64,000 bases of DNA from Hormiphora californensis. Taxonomy: Eukaryota > Ctenophora > Tentaculata > Cydippida > Pleurobrachiidae. The position numbers and the translations under genes are program-made. This document shows positions 33,701 to 46,068 of the stretch, one piece after another. Location of the stretch: contig CM035361.1 in NCBI GenBank assembly GCA_020137815.1, positions 3,548,413 to 3,612,412 of the forward strand. Direction: 5' to 3'. Within the stretch, counting starts at the first letter, position 1. Every line of letters starts with the position of its first letter. The notes below the pieces were generated by a model. That model saw only the letters and a program-made list of their open reading frames with translations, searched no databases and had not been told where the DNA came from.

Positions 33701-36302
33701 AGTGCTGTCTCGCCCTGATGATCTGAGGGGGTTGTAATGTGAATGAAGGGGTGCAGTTACCATGGTAATCAAGTGGTGAGGGGGTGATAATGTGAAGGAA
33801 GGGGTGCAGTTACCATGGTAACCCAGTGCTGTCTCGCCCTGGTGATCTGAGGGGGGTTATAATGTGAAGGGGTGCAGTTACCATGGTAACCAAGTGGTGA
33901 GGGGGTGATAGAGTGAATGAAGGGGTGCAGTTCCCATGGTAACCAAGTGCTGTCTCACCAGCTGGTGATCTGAGGGGGGTTATAATGTGAAGGGGTGCAG
34001 TTACCATGGTAACCAAGTGGTGAGGGGGTGATAGAGTGAATGAAGGGGTGCAGTTCCCATGGTAACCAAGTGCTGTCTCACCAGCTGGTGGTCTGAGGGG
34101 GTGATAATGTAAATGAAGGGGTGCAGTTACCTTGGTAACCATTTATCAGGTTCAGGTCAAGGCTAACATGTACCCCTGAGACCTGAGGTGACCCCTGAGA
34201 CCTGAGGTATGGCCCCCGCTACACACCTTTCAAGTCGACCTGAACTGCGTCTATTGCCAGTAACTGAAAGACAGCTGCATAATTTCCTCTATCTGCTGCA
34301 AGGTGTAATGGTGTCATTCCATAGTCATCCTGGGCATTCACATTACATCCTGCCTCAGATAACTTCCTGAAACAATAATAATGTTTTGTATACCAGTGGT
34401 ATACCATACTATACCACCCACAGGGCTCCCGTCTCCCCAGTTCCTTTGCAATCTGACCACCCCCGGTTACCGTGGTAACACCCCCGGTTACCGTGGTAAC
34501 ACCCCCAGTTACCGTGGTAACACCCCCGGTTACCGTGGTAACACCCCCGGTTACCATCGTAATACCCCAGTTACCTTGGTAACACCCCCGGTTACCGTGG
34601 TAACACCCCCACCCCCGACACACACTCACAGTATTGGGGGGCTGCCCAGTTCCTCTGCGATCTGATCCTCTATACTAACAACACTTTTCTGAGTGTGCGT
34701 TCTACGGAGAAAACTTTTAATTCTGGACACCACTTTGTCGTCCTGTAGTTTGGGGACTTCTTCCAGGGATTTATCCTGTAGGTGGTCATGCGTTATGGAA
34801 TTGTGTTTTACGGAAAAATAACTAATGAGGGAAAACAGTCGTGCCTGAACCTCAGGTTCAGGCCACGGCCATTTTCCACGGCTATTTTCCGTGTATTAAG
34901 GAAAAATAGTTTACTATTATAAACACTAATTGGATAATTAATAAGTAGTGAAATTAATTAAGTAATTAATCAAACCTCATCGTCATCGTCTTCTCGATCA
35001 GCTTCTACCAAATGACTCATTCCAGGTCCAAGGGGCACAAACGCCATCTGAAAACAGTAAACATGATTTTTGAGGATGCTCTACAGGGAATAATAAATAT
35101 AGGGGTCCGGTAAATTCTAAAAAAAAGAAAGGTTTATCAAGGTTTGACTGTACTGTATGGCGCTGTACTATCTAAGTTATCTAATATGATATTATAGTTA
35201 CCTCTGTGGGATTCAGTGCAGTTCCTTTTGGTGCGTATCTGGTGGCATGATGGAGGGGGGTTTGTCCATCACTATCTTTCACATCAATGTCAGCACCCCG
35301 GTCCAATAACAACTCAATTATATCACAGTTGTTGTACCTTGGGGAGGATGTGGAATTTTCAATACAAATTGGTTCGACTACTTATATGGTTTAAAGAATG
35401 GGTATAAAGAATTAATTTGCAGGTTGGGGAACTTTAAGTCACTTGTGCTACATTCCGTAATCCCAGCGCCTCGGGGACAGCCTTGAAGAAGAAAAAAAAA
35501 GAAGGGCTAAATTAATTGATTAATTAATTAGCTAACTAATTAGAAGTGCTAAATTGATTAATTAGTTTACTAATTATCTCACTATGTAATTAGATAATTA
35601 CCTGGCAGCGTAGTGTAGTGCAGATATCCCATTATTGTCGTGGGAGTCAATTGGATTTTTACATAATCCACTCCGAAACTTTTCTATTCTCCTTTTAAAC
35701 ACTCGGCTGTCCAGGTACTTTCGGACTACACGGAAATTTCCCTCTCTCGCTGCCTGTAAAACAATTTGAGGATATGGACTAGTATCCAGATAAGTTATAA
35801 AAATTCTCGAAACTTGAAAATTTCAATAATTAATTTACTAAATAATTATACTAAAACTGTTATTATTTACCTGTTGGAAACTGATAGAATTCGAAGATTC
35901 ATCAAAGTTGTCTAAGGTCAGCGTTTTGCCAAAAACTGAAAAATGAATTCTGTAAGCAAATTATGAATTATCGGTAACCATGGTAACAGCTGTAAACAAA
36001 CGAGTGATTTTGAACATGTTTTACTTCAAGGTGGTACGCGACCCTAGTTCCTACACGAGAGAACACGAGATCCAGCACTAAAATTTAAATACACTCAACA
36101 CAAAATACAAAACGAGTTCGTTTCCCATGGTAACTGAAAGTGGTGGTAGCCATGGTAACCAAGAGTCATGGTAACCATGGTAACCATGGTAGTTTGTGTT
36201 CATACCAACGTGTGAAGGTGATCTACCGCGTACTGGGTTAGAAGGGGAACTCAAGAGAGCCCCGAGGGACGGCAAAAGGTTCTGACCGTCTCCATCAGCC
36301 AT
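21780..36302 (-). CDS. TRPA1-like ankyrin-repeat cation channel
   Basis: 31 minus-strand exons fit with GT-AG sites and nearly continuous phase: 36206-36302 (ATG), 35871-35935, 35602-35753, 35202-35337, 34976-35047, 34630-34775, 34227-34366, 33562-33722, 33114-33296, 32586-32695, 30873-31029, 30462-30583, 30238-30296, 29990-30103, 29591-29745, 29069-29158, 27741-27870, 27434-27593, 26456-26524, 26288-26390, 25993-26145, 25573-25710, 25184-25306, 24883-24963, 24504-24629, 24163-24259, 23672-23751, 23296-23382, 22992-23094, 22552-22691, 21780-21905. The roughly 1,220-residue product has about 15 ankyrin repeats, six membrane helices with a pore, and an acidic tail (ESSDEDDDEN). TRPA channels are plasma-membrane cation channels sensing chemicals, heat or force. 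TRPA marks are YMPDVA-like FMPDVALIVLNRC, RKELLSHPV, MMTGEFEFD and VGLAVDDIKAV. Two defects are visible: one ankyrin exon is missing between 27871 and 29068, and the frame breaks in 26456-26524. Confidence 0.85.
21898..22450. repeat. 36-bp minisatellite containing the exon 31 splice acceptor
   Basis: About 14 copies of TTAGTTAACTGTGTAGAGG plus ATTAATTAGAAAGTTAT. The copy at 21898-21910 is the real acceptor of TRPA exon 31 (minus strand CTCTACACAG|TTAACTAAA). The repeat unit therefore includes the splice site and about nine exonic bases. Confidence 0.85.
22727..22890. mobile_element. Pogo-like MITE copy in a TRPA intron
   Basis: TACAGTCGGACCCCGATTTA ... TAAATCGGGGTCCGACTGTA, almost perfect ends with inner CCGGGAAG/CTTTCCCCCGAG parts. 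Confidence 0.7.
23150..23295. repeat. (GGGTAACTAA)n array starting at the exon 28 donor
   Basis: On the minus strand the donor CCAG|GTAACCCTTA is itself the first unit of the 10-bp array GTTACCCTTA. Confidence 0.8.
23752..24150. repeat. (GGGGTAACTA)n array with a duplicated exon 27 acceptor
   Basis: Tandem GGGGTAACTA units. A second copy of the exon 27 edge (CGGGGTAGTGTAGTTCTGAA) lies at 23862-23881, about 128 bp from the true one at 23736-23755, and carries the acceptor with about 16 exonic bases. Confidence 0.75.
24403..24493. mobile_element. Short pogo-like MITE copy
   Basis: 91-bp version of the CAGTCGGACCCCGAT family, between TRPA exons 25 and 26. Confidence 0.7.
25345..25530. repeat. 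(ACAAATTT)n then (ACTAATTT)n minisatellite
   Basis: 8-bp unit repeated more than 15 times in the intron between TRPA exons 22 and 23. Confidence 0.9.
26573..27348. mobile_element. Foldback element, about 776 bp
   Basis: AGGGCGCGCACAGACTGTTC...GAACAGTCTGTGCGCGCCCT with almost continuous inverted arms and sub-hairpins (TTGATCAT, GCTTGATCA). It lies in the intron between TRPA exons 18 and 19. No frame. The next 100 bp hold a small direct repeat containing CTCGAATTTAGGGCT (27383-27446), one copy of which overlaps the exon 18 donor. Confidence 0.75.
27880..29068. other. Intron 16 of the TRPA-like gene, with C/T-rich low complexity (28300-28850)
   Basis: Long C/T-rich stretch with homopolymer runs, including C runs. 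No ankyrin-coding text was found on the minus strand, although phase requires one more short exon here. Confidence 0.5.
29280..29535. mobile_element. Foldback MITE (GTCATACACATTTT family), copy 1
   Basis: GTCATACACATTTT...AAAATGTGTATGAC with arms containing GCATGCACGTGCAAGCTTC. A near-identical copy lies at 50040-50312 in opposite orientation, in an intron of the two-pore channel gene. Confidence 0.75.
30660..30872. repeat. 33-bp minisatellite abutting the exon 11 donor
   Basis: Six copies containing GTAACAATCTCACTTTCCC and TCTCCTTAGTAAAA. On the minus strand each unit starts GTGAGATTGTTAC, the same as the true donor of TRPA exon 11 (GGAG|GTGAGATTG). Confidence 0.8.
31095..32493. mobile_element. 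TTAA-flanked 1.39-kb palindromic element, copy 1
   Basis: TTAA then GGGTACGCTAACC ... GGTTAGCGTACCC then TTAA. The two arms (about 690 bp) are near-identical inverse copies; the same 65-codon open frame (MPNRALKWKKRN) occurs in each arm. A TTAA target duplication is used by piggyBac-type elements, but the end sequence is not a standard piggyBac end. Located between TRPA exons 10 and 11. Confidence 0.8.
32696..32995. repeat. (GATAATGAGGT)n array abutting the exon 10 acceptor
   Basis: 11-bp units, more than 20 copies, starting at the acceptor of TRPA exon 10 (minus strand TTATCACCCACTAG|GCGG). Confidence 0.8.
33501..33610. repeat. 53-bp tandem duplication of the exon 8 end and its donor
   Basis: The end of TRPA exon 8 with its donor (minus strand TTAGAG|GTGAGTGGG) occurs twice: donors follow 33562 and 33509. 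Using the second would insert 53 bp and shift the frame. Confidence 0.85.
33705..34145. repeat. Tandem repeat carrying copies of the exon 8 acceptor
   Basis: Repeats of roughly 60 and 130 bp (GTTACCATGGTAACCAAG, AAGGGGTGCAG) include AGTGCTGTCTC plus GGTGATCTGAGGGG. That is the acceptor and first codons of TRPA exon 8 (DHQGETAL). At least three extra acceptor copies are present. Confidence 0.8.
34420..34629. repeat. (CCCCCGGTTACCGTGGTAACA)n-type array with a partial exon 6 copy
   Basis: About seven copies of a 21-22-bp unit lie just downstream of the exon 6 donor. At 34430-34457 there is a degenerate copy of exon 6 coding text (CCCAGTTCCT and GCAATCTGA). Confidence 0.75.
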
Positions 36303-37759
36303 TCACCAAACACTGGAAAATATTATACACTAGAATCTAGCCAGAAAATCGTCAAGACTCAGTTTCAAAAACCAAACAAACTACAACATAAACTTCTCAA
36401 TAAGCTGTGCAGTACCAATACCGGTCCTAAACTATTCAACCATATTTTAACTTGGAACGGCTAAAATAAAAAAGAACCAAAATAAAACTTCAAACAGGAC
36501 AATTAATTATAGGGATGGAATGGTAGTGTGAGATGGTGTCAAGCTAAAACTATACTAGGCAGTTTTTAGAGGGCAATATATCGCACATCTTGGATCGTTT
36601 ATACACCACATAATCTCAGCAACAATCTCAGCAATGAATCAGGGAAAACTTTGAGTCGCTATTTCCGTGCTCCGCAAGAAAGTATGAACAATTCAGGGAC
36701 AACTGCTGGTGTGGATCGGATTATACTGCGACACAACACTGTGTGTGCTCGACTGAACAAACTTCCTGTAGTGAGTGTATATATTGCAAACTGTTGAAGG
36801 AGTAAAAACACATTGCTGGTGTATCTAGTGTTGACACCAATCTCAGCTACCAGTGCAGCACTCATGTATCCGTAACAATCTCTCTACTCTCTCTTATAGT
36901 TGACAACCAGCAACAATATCCTCTAGTTAACAACATACAATCTCAAACCAGCATCATAGCAAGGTTGTATAAACATTTCAGGGAGTACATAACAGAAGGG
37001 ATGTATCTACAACAACAATTAAAACACACATAATTAGTAGCTGTTAGTAGGATGAAATACCGCATGGTGACCTCTGTCAGAGCATTGGCCTGACCCATTC
37101 TCGTTTCTGGAGAGAACTGTGGTCAGAGCATTGGCCTGACAGGGTGACCTTGAATTATACACAAATTTGGTCATTATACACAGTCTTTCTTGCAATAACA
37201 ATAAACCAAAATGGTCTGAATGAATGACAAAGCTGTTTAAATTGGTATATAATACACGTCATGAACACATTATTCATTGAACAAAAGCGCAGTTGAAAGA
37301 ATGCAAGGGAATCATGAGTGTACAGGACCAACACAATGTGATCTATAAATTGATACTTAATTGGTCTACCAAACCTTCACAGAATGCAGAAATAATTTCA
37401 GTGTGAGCCACACAATTATACCTTTTATTGTGGAATCAGAGTAAGCTCGGTTTGGGGTCACACGATAAAAGGAAGGCATGTCACAAACAATCTAACAAAC
37501 AATGTAACAAGTAATGATATTTCCTGATGTCTAAGCTCTGTTTGGAGTTAAAAGGAAGGCTTGGGTATGTCACAAACAATGATATTTGCTTGGAAGAGAA
37601 TCTATTAAAGATCTTCCTATCAACCCTATAGAATCTTTAAAAGATCTTCCTAGCAACCCTGTATAATCTTTAAAAGATCTTCCTAGAAACTTTGAAATAT
37701 ATATTCAATAGAGTCTTGCTTTGGGAATAATTTGATTTTAGAAGCTAAGGTTAACCCAC
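36303..37759. other. Upstream region of the TRPA-like gene; short duplications only
   Basis: No coding exon seen. Direct repeats: GTCAGAGCATTGGCCTGAC at about 37077 and 37121, and a 35-bp triplicate around TTTAAAAGATCTTCCTAG at 37590-37690. Confidence 0.4.
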
Positions 37760-37874
37760 CTTTCATTCGGAATTTTCTGCTTCCAGAGTTCGGGGAGTTA
37801 TTAACAGGATTTGTACGATCATTCAACAACCGGTATGTGAACGTGTGAGCTATACTTTTAGCCGCAGATGACAT
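37760..37874 (-). CDS. Candidate alternative first exon of the TRPA-like gene (MSSAAKS...)
   Basis: ATG at 37874; 38 codons plus one base, ending at a donor (AAAG|GTGGGT) in phase 1. This matches the phase-1 start of TRPA exon 2 at 35935, just as the exon at 36206-36302 does. The encoded N terminus is basic (SRKFRMK). No other downstream gene on this strand needs it. Joining is inferred. Confidence 0.45.
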
Positions 37875-38583
37875 TTGTGTGTGAATTCTCTCTTGAGAAC
37901 AATTTGAGTCAATAGCAAAAAAACTAACAGAGGGGCGCGACGGTGCCCAAGAGAATCATGCACGACTGTTTCCCCCCTACATTAAACTGTATGGGGTATA
38001 GACGGCTGGGTATAGAAGGCTGGCTAGGAAACTATATGGGACATGGGTGTTTCTATACTTCTAGAGGGGGGAGTAAACAAAACAAAGGGATTTACTGCAG
38101 TACACATACACACACAACGTATACACAGTTGGCCCTTTAATGAAATGATGTACCCTTTATTGTGTAGTGTAGAACGTGATGTTTGTGCATACAGTATACC
38201 CAAATTTACCGGGATGGTCAGGGGAAAGGGTTTTGCCCGGTAAATCGGAGATGTCCGGTACATCAAATAAATGCAATTTATGGGTATTTGCACATGGGAG
38301 ATTTTTGGGAGACTATGTTAAAGTGGAACACTCTCGACCCTAAACAAGATTTCTGTCATTCTGTCTCAAACTCGGTACATCGAATGAATGCATGATATGG
38401 GATATATTCTCACATTGAATTGTTTTTTGGAGACTATGTTGAACACTCTCGACCCTAAACAACATATGATTCTGTCTCATACCCAATGACATCATTTGAG
38501 TGGAATACCCCTCTGTATCACTATCAGACTCAAAATAACAACTATTTTTCTGTAATACATGCACCTGTCAATGGTATAGGTAC

Positions 38584-38800
38584 CTGTTAATGGTTGGTAG
38601 ATGTGATGCAATAACTGCTGATCCACGGTTAACCCTTGTAAAGTATTGTTTGTCCTGGAATGATAACACCCTATGTTACCATGGTTACCAACATGGGCGC
38701 TGTTACCATGGTTACCAACATGACTGCTTTCTTCAGTAATGTCAACATTAAGGATCTGATGTTCTGTTTCACTCTGTTCCTCAGGTTCCAGATCAGCCAT
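38584..38800 (-). CDS. Candidate alternative first exon of the TRPA-like gene (MADLEPEE...)
   Basis: ATG at 38800, 72 codons plus one base, donor ACAG|GTACCT in phase 1. The start is acidic (EPEEQSETEHQ) and then repeats HVGNHGN, encoded by GGTAACCATGGT units like those in the gene's introns. Phase and strand fit TRPA exon 2. An alternative donor 16 bp further would give phase 2. Confidence 0.4.
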
Positions 38801-39782
38801 CAGCAGCGGGGTGAGCGGATAATTAATTTATAGGGATTACAGACGTTGCGGGTACTTGTTCAGTGTGAGGAGAAAGGGCTGGCAGACCAAATGTTGGGAA
38901 ACTGTTACTTTAAAAGAACAAACAGTAATTCAAGAGGAAAGTTTAATTTGACAATGGGCGGTAGTTTAATTTGTCTATACATTTATAGCGACAAAGAAGC
39001 AGAGTATAAAACAAACAATAGCTACTTTATAGAATTGGACATGTAGCCGTCCTTTGCTCCTTTATAGAACTGAAAATAGTGTATCTATACACTGTTTTGT
39101 TCTATTGTCCATGGACTCTGGAAGGTCTGGAACCATGATGACTCAGAATATACATGTCACATGTGACAGATTATCAGATAATATGCATATTATCTGACAA
39201 TCTCCGCATCAAGGATGAGAACTATAAAACCTCAAAGAAACAACTCTGCACCAAAACACAAAACAACTAATAACTATTCGATGAGGGAAGACATCGGCAA
39301 AAGAACATTTAGGGTACTATCCACTGTGTTGCAGTATACCCAGAGGTATAAACTGGTAGCACGATATCAGCTGTTTTGATGTATAAAATACAACGTTAGA
39401 CAACCTCCTCTTTGAAAATATATGTATAATAATGTACATTGTATATTGTAAAACAAGATGTTTACTTAACTGCAATCTGCATGTAATGAATGATAACCCG
39501 TGTCCAAACTTATTAATACAAGTTGTACAAGTGCAGTGGCTATACCATGTATACAAGTACATACCTTGCATACAAGTGCAGTAGTTATAATACAAGTACA
39601 CAATACGTCACGACATGGCAGCAAAACAAGTCTTGAGGTACATTAGAATACACTGTACATTAGAATTATACAATGTACACAAAATGACAGTCAATAAGTA
39701 CATTGAAATACACAGTTGATCAATTAATAGTCGGGTTGAATATACGACTGACAGCTTCCTTCCATGATATATGAAATCTACT
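38801..39782. other. Non-coding region between candidate first exons
   Basis: AT-rich, no exon recognised; short repeats of ACAAGTACA/ACAATGTACA type. Just downstream in gene direction (38265-38480) is a 110-bp degenerate duplication (ACACTCTCGACCCTAAACAA). A partial pogo-like fragment is at about 38196-38258. Confidence 0.35.
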
Positions 39783-40138
39783 ACAGTCAGACCCCGATTT
39801 AGTGGCATCCTCGGGGGGAAATCCTGCCACTAAATCGGGGTGCCACTAAATCGGGGTGCCACTAAACCGGGGTGCCACTAAATCGGGGTGCCACTAAATC
39901 GGGGTGCCACTAAATCGGGGTGCCACTAAATCGGGGGCAACTAAATCGGGGTGCCACTAAACCGGGGTGCCACTAAATCGGGGTGCCACTAAATCGGGGT
40001 GCCACTAAATCGGGGTGCCACTAAATCGGGGGCAACTAAATCGGGGTGCAACTAAATCGGGGTGCCACTAAATCGGGGTGCCACTAAATCGGGGTGCCAC
40101 TAAATCGGGGTGCAACTAAATCGGGGTCCGACTGCAGT
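39783..40138. mobile_element. Pogo-like MITE with internal 17-bp expansion
   Basis: Ends TACAGTCAGACCCCGATTTA and CGGGGTCCGACTGCAGTA. The inside is about 18 tandem copies of GTGCCACTAAATCGGGG, so one terminal segment of the MITE has been amplified. Confidence 0.75.
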
Positions 40139-40209
40139 ACTAATTCAATAGTTGACCCTAGTAGCGATGACATACCTCATAAATCTATCATAGTGGATAT
40201 GCAATTTAC

Positions 40210-40288
40210 CTGGTTTAGATTTGGGGGATCTCCTGGAGGTGTCAGGTAGGGTGGAACCGATAGAACTGGATGTCAGCGCCCTCTTCAT
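40210..40288 (-). CDS. Candidate alternative first exon of the TRPA-like gene (MKRALTSSS...)
   Basis: ATG at 40288, 26 codons plus one base, donor CCAG|GTAAAT in phase 1. Ser/Arg/Lys-rich (RRSPKSKP). Compatible with TRPA exon 2. It lies just upstream, in gene direction, of the large pogo-like MITE at 39783-40138. Confidence 0.4.
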
Positions 40289-42901
<2,613 letters not shown>

Positions 42902-44897
42902 ATGATACGCCTCCTTCTCTTCACAGCTGCATTGTGTGGAACAGTTGTTCTCACTGCAGGTTTGTCATATAATTTCACACAATACACATAATATATGATT
43001 ATTGATTGACTGCCGCGTTTTGCTTGACCACAAAGCGGTTCTCAAAGAAGGACTTGAACTTGAAGCGGTCTCTCACTACTATAGTAGTATACTACTGTCT
43101 TGCAGATGGTAACAACTGTGATATTGAAAAGTTAGATGAAAAGAGTTACAATACGACAGCCATGGAAGTAAATGAAGACCCATTGGATAATAAAAGTAAT
43201 ACAAGATTTTCATCTTAACAAGAATTATTTCATTATGTTCTAACATATAACGCTGAATTCACCCGGGCAGAGAAAAATATAGTGTAAAATGTTACATTGT
43301 TACATACTCTCTTTCTAGATCTTTCGATCTATCTCTAAAAACCCTTACTGTCTAATTGCTCTCACCATGAACTGTACATAATATTTTCTAGCTGTCGTTA
43401 ATCGTGAGAGCAATAGAAGAAAACTTTACTATATTTTTAGAACAAACTAACTATCAGGTAAATCATTCAACATTATATGTACCTGATGCCGAGACAAGCA
43501 TTCTACCAAAGATAGATGGTTCTACAATAACGGAAGTGATATGTACTAATTATGGTGGAAGCAGTAAAACATGGGATTGGAGCAGTATTACACCGGACTC
43601 TTGGACAATGGCGCTGGCGGAGTGTGAAGCAGGTAAGTACTGTATGTAAGTACGGTATGTGAGTCATCACATACCTGTCAATCCCGGGTCGCGGACTCTA
43701 AGTCTAACGGACTCCAGGTCTAAAAAAAGGCGGACTCTAAGTCTAAAACGGACTCTAAGTCTAACTTTAGACTTTAGACATAGAATCCGGAAATTTTTAG
43801 ATTTAGCACAATTTTTTAGACATTGAGTCCCCCCTGTGTTAGACTTGGTAGACATAGAGTCCCCCATACTCAGGCGTTAGACAAGGAGTCCCCGGATTCT
43901 AGGTCTAAATCCTAATCCCAACCCTAAATCTAACCCTAATAATACCCTAACCTCGACCCCAAACAACAACCCTAACCATTCTGGACCGGTTAGGGAGCAC
44001 AGCGAGCTCTCGTTTCCGGCCTAACGGCTGGAAACGATCGCTCGCAATCTATACGATTTTAGACTTAGCTACTATATACCGATATTTTTTAGACTTAACA
44101 TCCCCTTGTTTTAGACTTAGTAGACATAGAGTCCTCCTATTTTAGACTTGTTAGACATAGAGTCCTCCTGTCATCATCCCTGTATTTTGAGAAAAAAGCG
44201 GACTCTAAGTATTATATTTAGAGTCCGATTAGACTTAGGCGTTAGACCTAGCGTCCGTCTCCCGTCAATTCCTTATGTTTATGTTAGTTGTGCTAGTTAG
44301 TTTTGTCAGTTAAGTTACTATACTTTTATTAAATTTAATAATGAGATATTTATTTGATAACACCTGATACAGCCATTTGATTTAAAATTCTATGTCTAGA
44401 CCACGACACAAACAAAAAGTTTTTAGCCTGATTAGTATACAATTTGAAGGTTCTGGTTATTGTATTGGCGGAAAACAGTCGTGCCTGAACCTCAGGTCCA
44501 GGCCACGGCTATTTTCCACTGAGACCTGAGATCTCAGGTTTCAGTGACGGCTATTCACTTAAATCTCAGGAAATAGCCGTCACTGAAACCTGAGATCTCA
44601 GTGGAAAATAGCCGTGCACTTGACCTGAGGTTCAGGCACGACTGTTTTTCCCCCATTGCGTGTTTATCATCTTAAAATTATCACCTTAAAATTATAATGA
44701 ACTCAAATCAATTATAATCCATTCAGCTGAGTGCCCTGCTTTTACTGTTGAGGGATCAACACAAGAAAACTGGGCTGCTTCACCAGTAGGGACAACTGTG
44801 ACGATCGAATGTGCTGCCAACTATATCCTTGTGGGGAATGATACATTGACTTGTGGCGATGATGAATCATGGTCAAGTGGTGTACCTTATTGCTTCG
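42902..44897 (+). CDS. Secreted sushi-domain protein, 5' part
   Basis: Four + strand exons, all meeting in phase 1: 42902-42959 (ATG and signal peptide MIRLLLFTAALCGTVVLTA), 43106-43195 (DGNNCDIEKLDEK), 43417-43632 (unknown module with ICTNYGG and AECEAG) and 44727-44897 (sushi module CPAFTVEGSTQENW ... IECAA ... LTC ... ESWSSGVPYC). The sushi exon is clearly related to the two minus-strand ones at 11855-16728, so the genes belong to one family. Exon 3 is set to start at 43417 because that acceptor keeps phase and avoids an early stop. No exon after 44897 was recognised; the end is unknown. Likely extracellular. Confidence 0.65.
43670..44275. repeat. GACTCTAAGTCTAA-type interspersed repeat
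   Basis: Many copies of CGGACTCTAAGTCTAA and its inverse TTAGACATAGAGTCC, with GTCAATTCC-like ends. Probably a degenerate foldback element in the intron before the sushi exon. Confidence 0.5.
44463..44656. mobile_element. Foldback MITE, AACAGTCGTGCC family (well preserved)
   Basis: GGAAAACAGTCGTGCCTGAA ... TTCAGGCACGACTGTTTTTCC with inner CTGAGATCTCAG palindromes. It lies 70 bp before the sushi exon acceptor. Another, poorer copy follows that exon at 44940-45116. Confidence 0.7.
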
Positions 44898-45116
44898 GTA
44901 TGTTGATTTATAAGTGATAAACGATTCTCCTTGACACATCGGGTGAAAACAGTCGTACCTGAACCTCAGGTTCAGGCCACGGCTATTTTCAACTGAGACA
45001 TGAGATCCCAGGTTTCAGTGATGGTTATTCCCTTATCTCAGGGAGTAGCCGTCACTGAAACCTGGGATCTCTCATCTCAGGTCTCAGTAGAAAATAGCCG
45101 TAGCCTGAACAGTGTT

Positions 45117-46068
45117 TATATTATTTTTGTTAGTTGTGTTAGTTGTGTTAGTTAGTTGTGTTAGTTAGTTGTGTTAGTTAGTTGTGTTAGTTAGTTGTGT
45201 TAGTTAGTTGTGTTAGTTAGTTGTGTCAGTTACTACTTTTATTCAAATAACTTAGATATTTATTTGATAACGCCAGAACGCCTGATACCAGTCGGCAGCC
45301 TTTTAAAATTCCAGACGTACTACGTCTAGACCACGACACAAACAACGCGTTATAAAATTAGTATAAAATTTGAAGATTCTGGTTTGTGTGTACTTTCATT
45401 TGAAGGTAGCTCAGTTTTTGTGTAGCTCAGTTTTGTGTAGCTCAGTCTGCCTTGCCGAGGAAACGAACTGGACTACAATTCAACTACAACTTGTCTCAAG
45501 ACAAGACTGCTGGGAAAGGGAGCTGTACAAAACAATTTTCGAAATTATAGGGTGGTAGGGTGGCCGTACAGCTCAACAAACAAAGTCTCACGAATATATT
45601 GAGATTCCGATTCATAGATGTTCGAGATCTGAGATCCCGAGGAGAGGACTGCAGTAGATGATGTTCCAGATCCCAAGAAGAGGATGTTCCAAATCAAGAT
45701 GAAAGGAATAGATGACTAGGAATATGATCGCTTGCCATGGGCCCATTTTGTTGAGAAATGGGCCCATTTTGTTGAGAAATAGGCCCATTTTGTTGAGCGC
45801 GTTAATGGCCGTAAATGCGCCCATTTTTTATCAGAAATGACAGCGCGACCTATATGTAGTTCCCATGAAAGCTTTAGTGGCGATTACCAAAGTGTAGTCT
45901 TTGCCCTTGACTGTCATTTTTAAGGGTTTTCCGGAAAATCATTGCAGAACAAAGTTTTATTTTGGAAACTAGATAAACTTTATGAATGAAACATGGCAAT
46001 AAACATCTTTAATAATATCAAATATTAATCGAAGTCAGTGTTCTCAAAACAATCATTTAATTTTCATC
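45117..46068. repeat. Intergenic DNA with short tandem repeats
   Basis: (TTAGTTGTGTTAG)n at 45125-45235 and three copies of GGGCCCATTTTGTTGAGAAAT at 45745-45800. No exon recognised. Confidence 0.5.

Larger units (their letters stand above)
27434..35753 (-). other. Ankyrin-repeat block of the TRPA-like gene
   Basis: Repeats are read across exon joins. Examples are NNGISALHYAARYNNCDII, DYGMTPLHLAADRG, HQGETALHMAVMF, GMSPLHLAFREAG, RMTCLHLAAQDG, RETALHIAANKGH, GETGLHEAAKQN, EGATPLITAAGWGH, NTPLHHAAELG and KNALHLAAEFG. Exon 8 must start at 33722 so that LK|D|HQGETALH joins in phase. After exon 16 (ends KADKST, phase 0), exon 17 starts in phase 1 at the middle of a repeat (GHCDAVMFLLDQGADI). About 20 residues are therefore missing, next to the CT-rich tract at 28300-28850. 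Confidence 0.85.
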
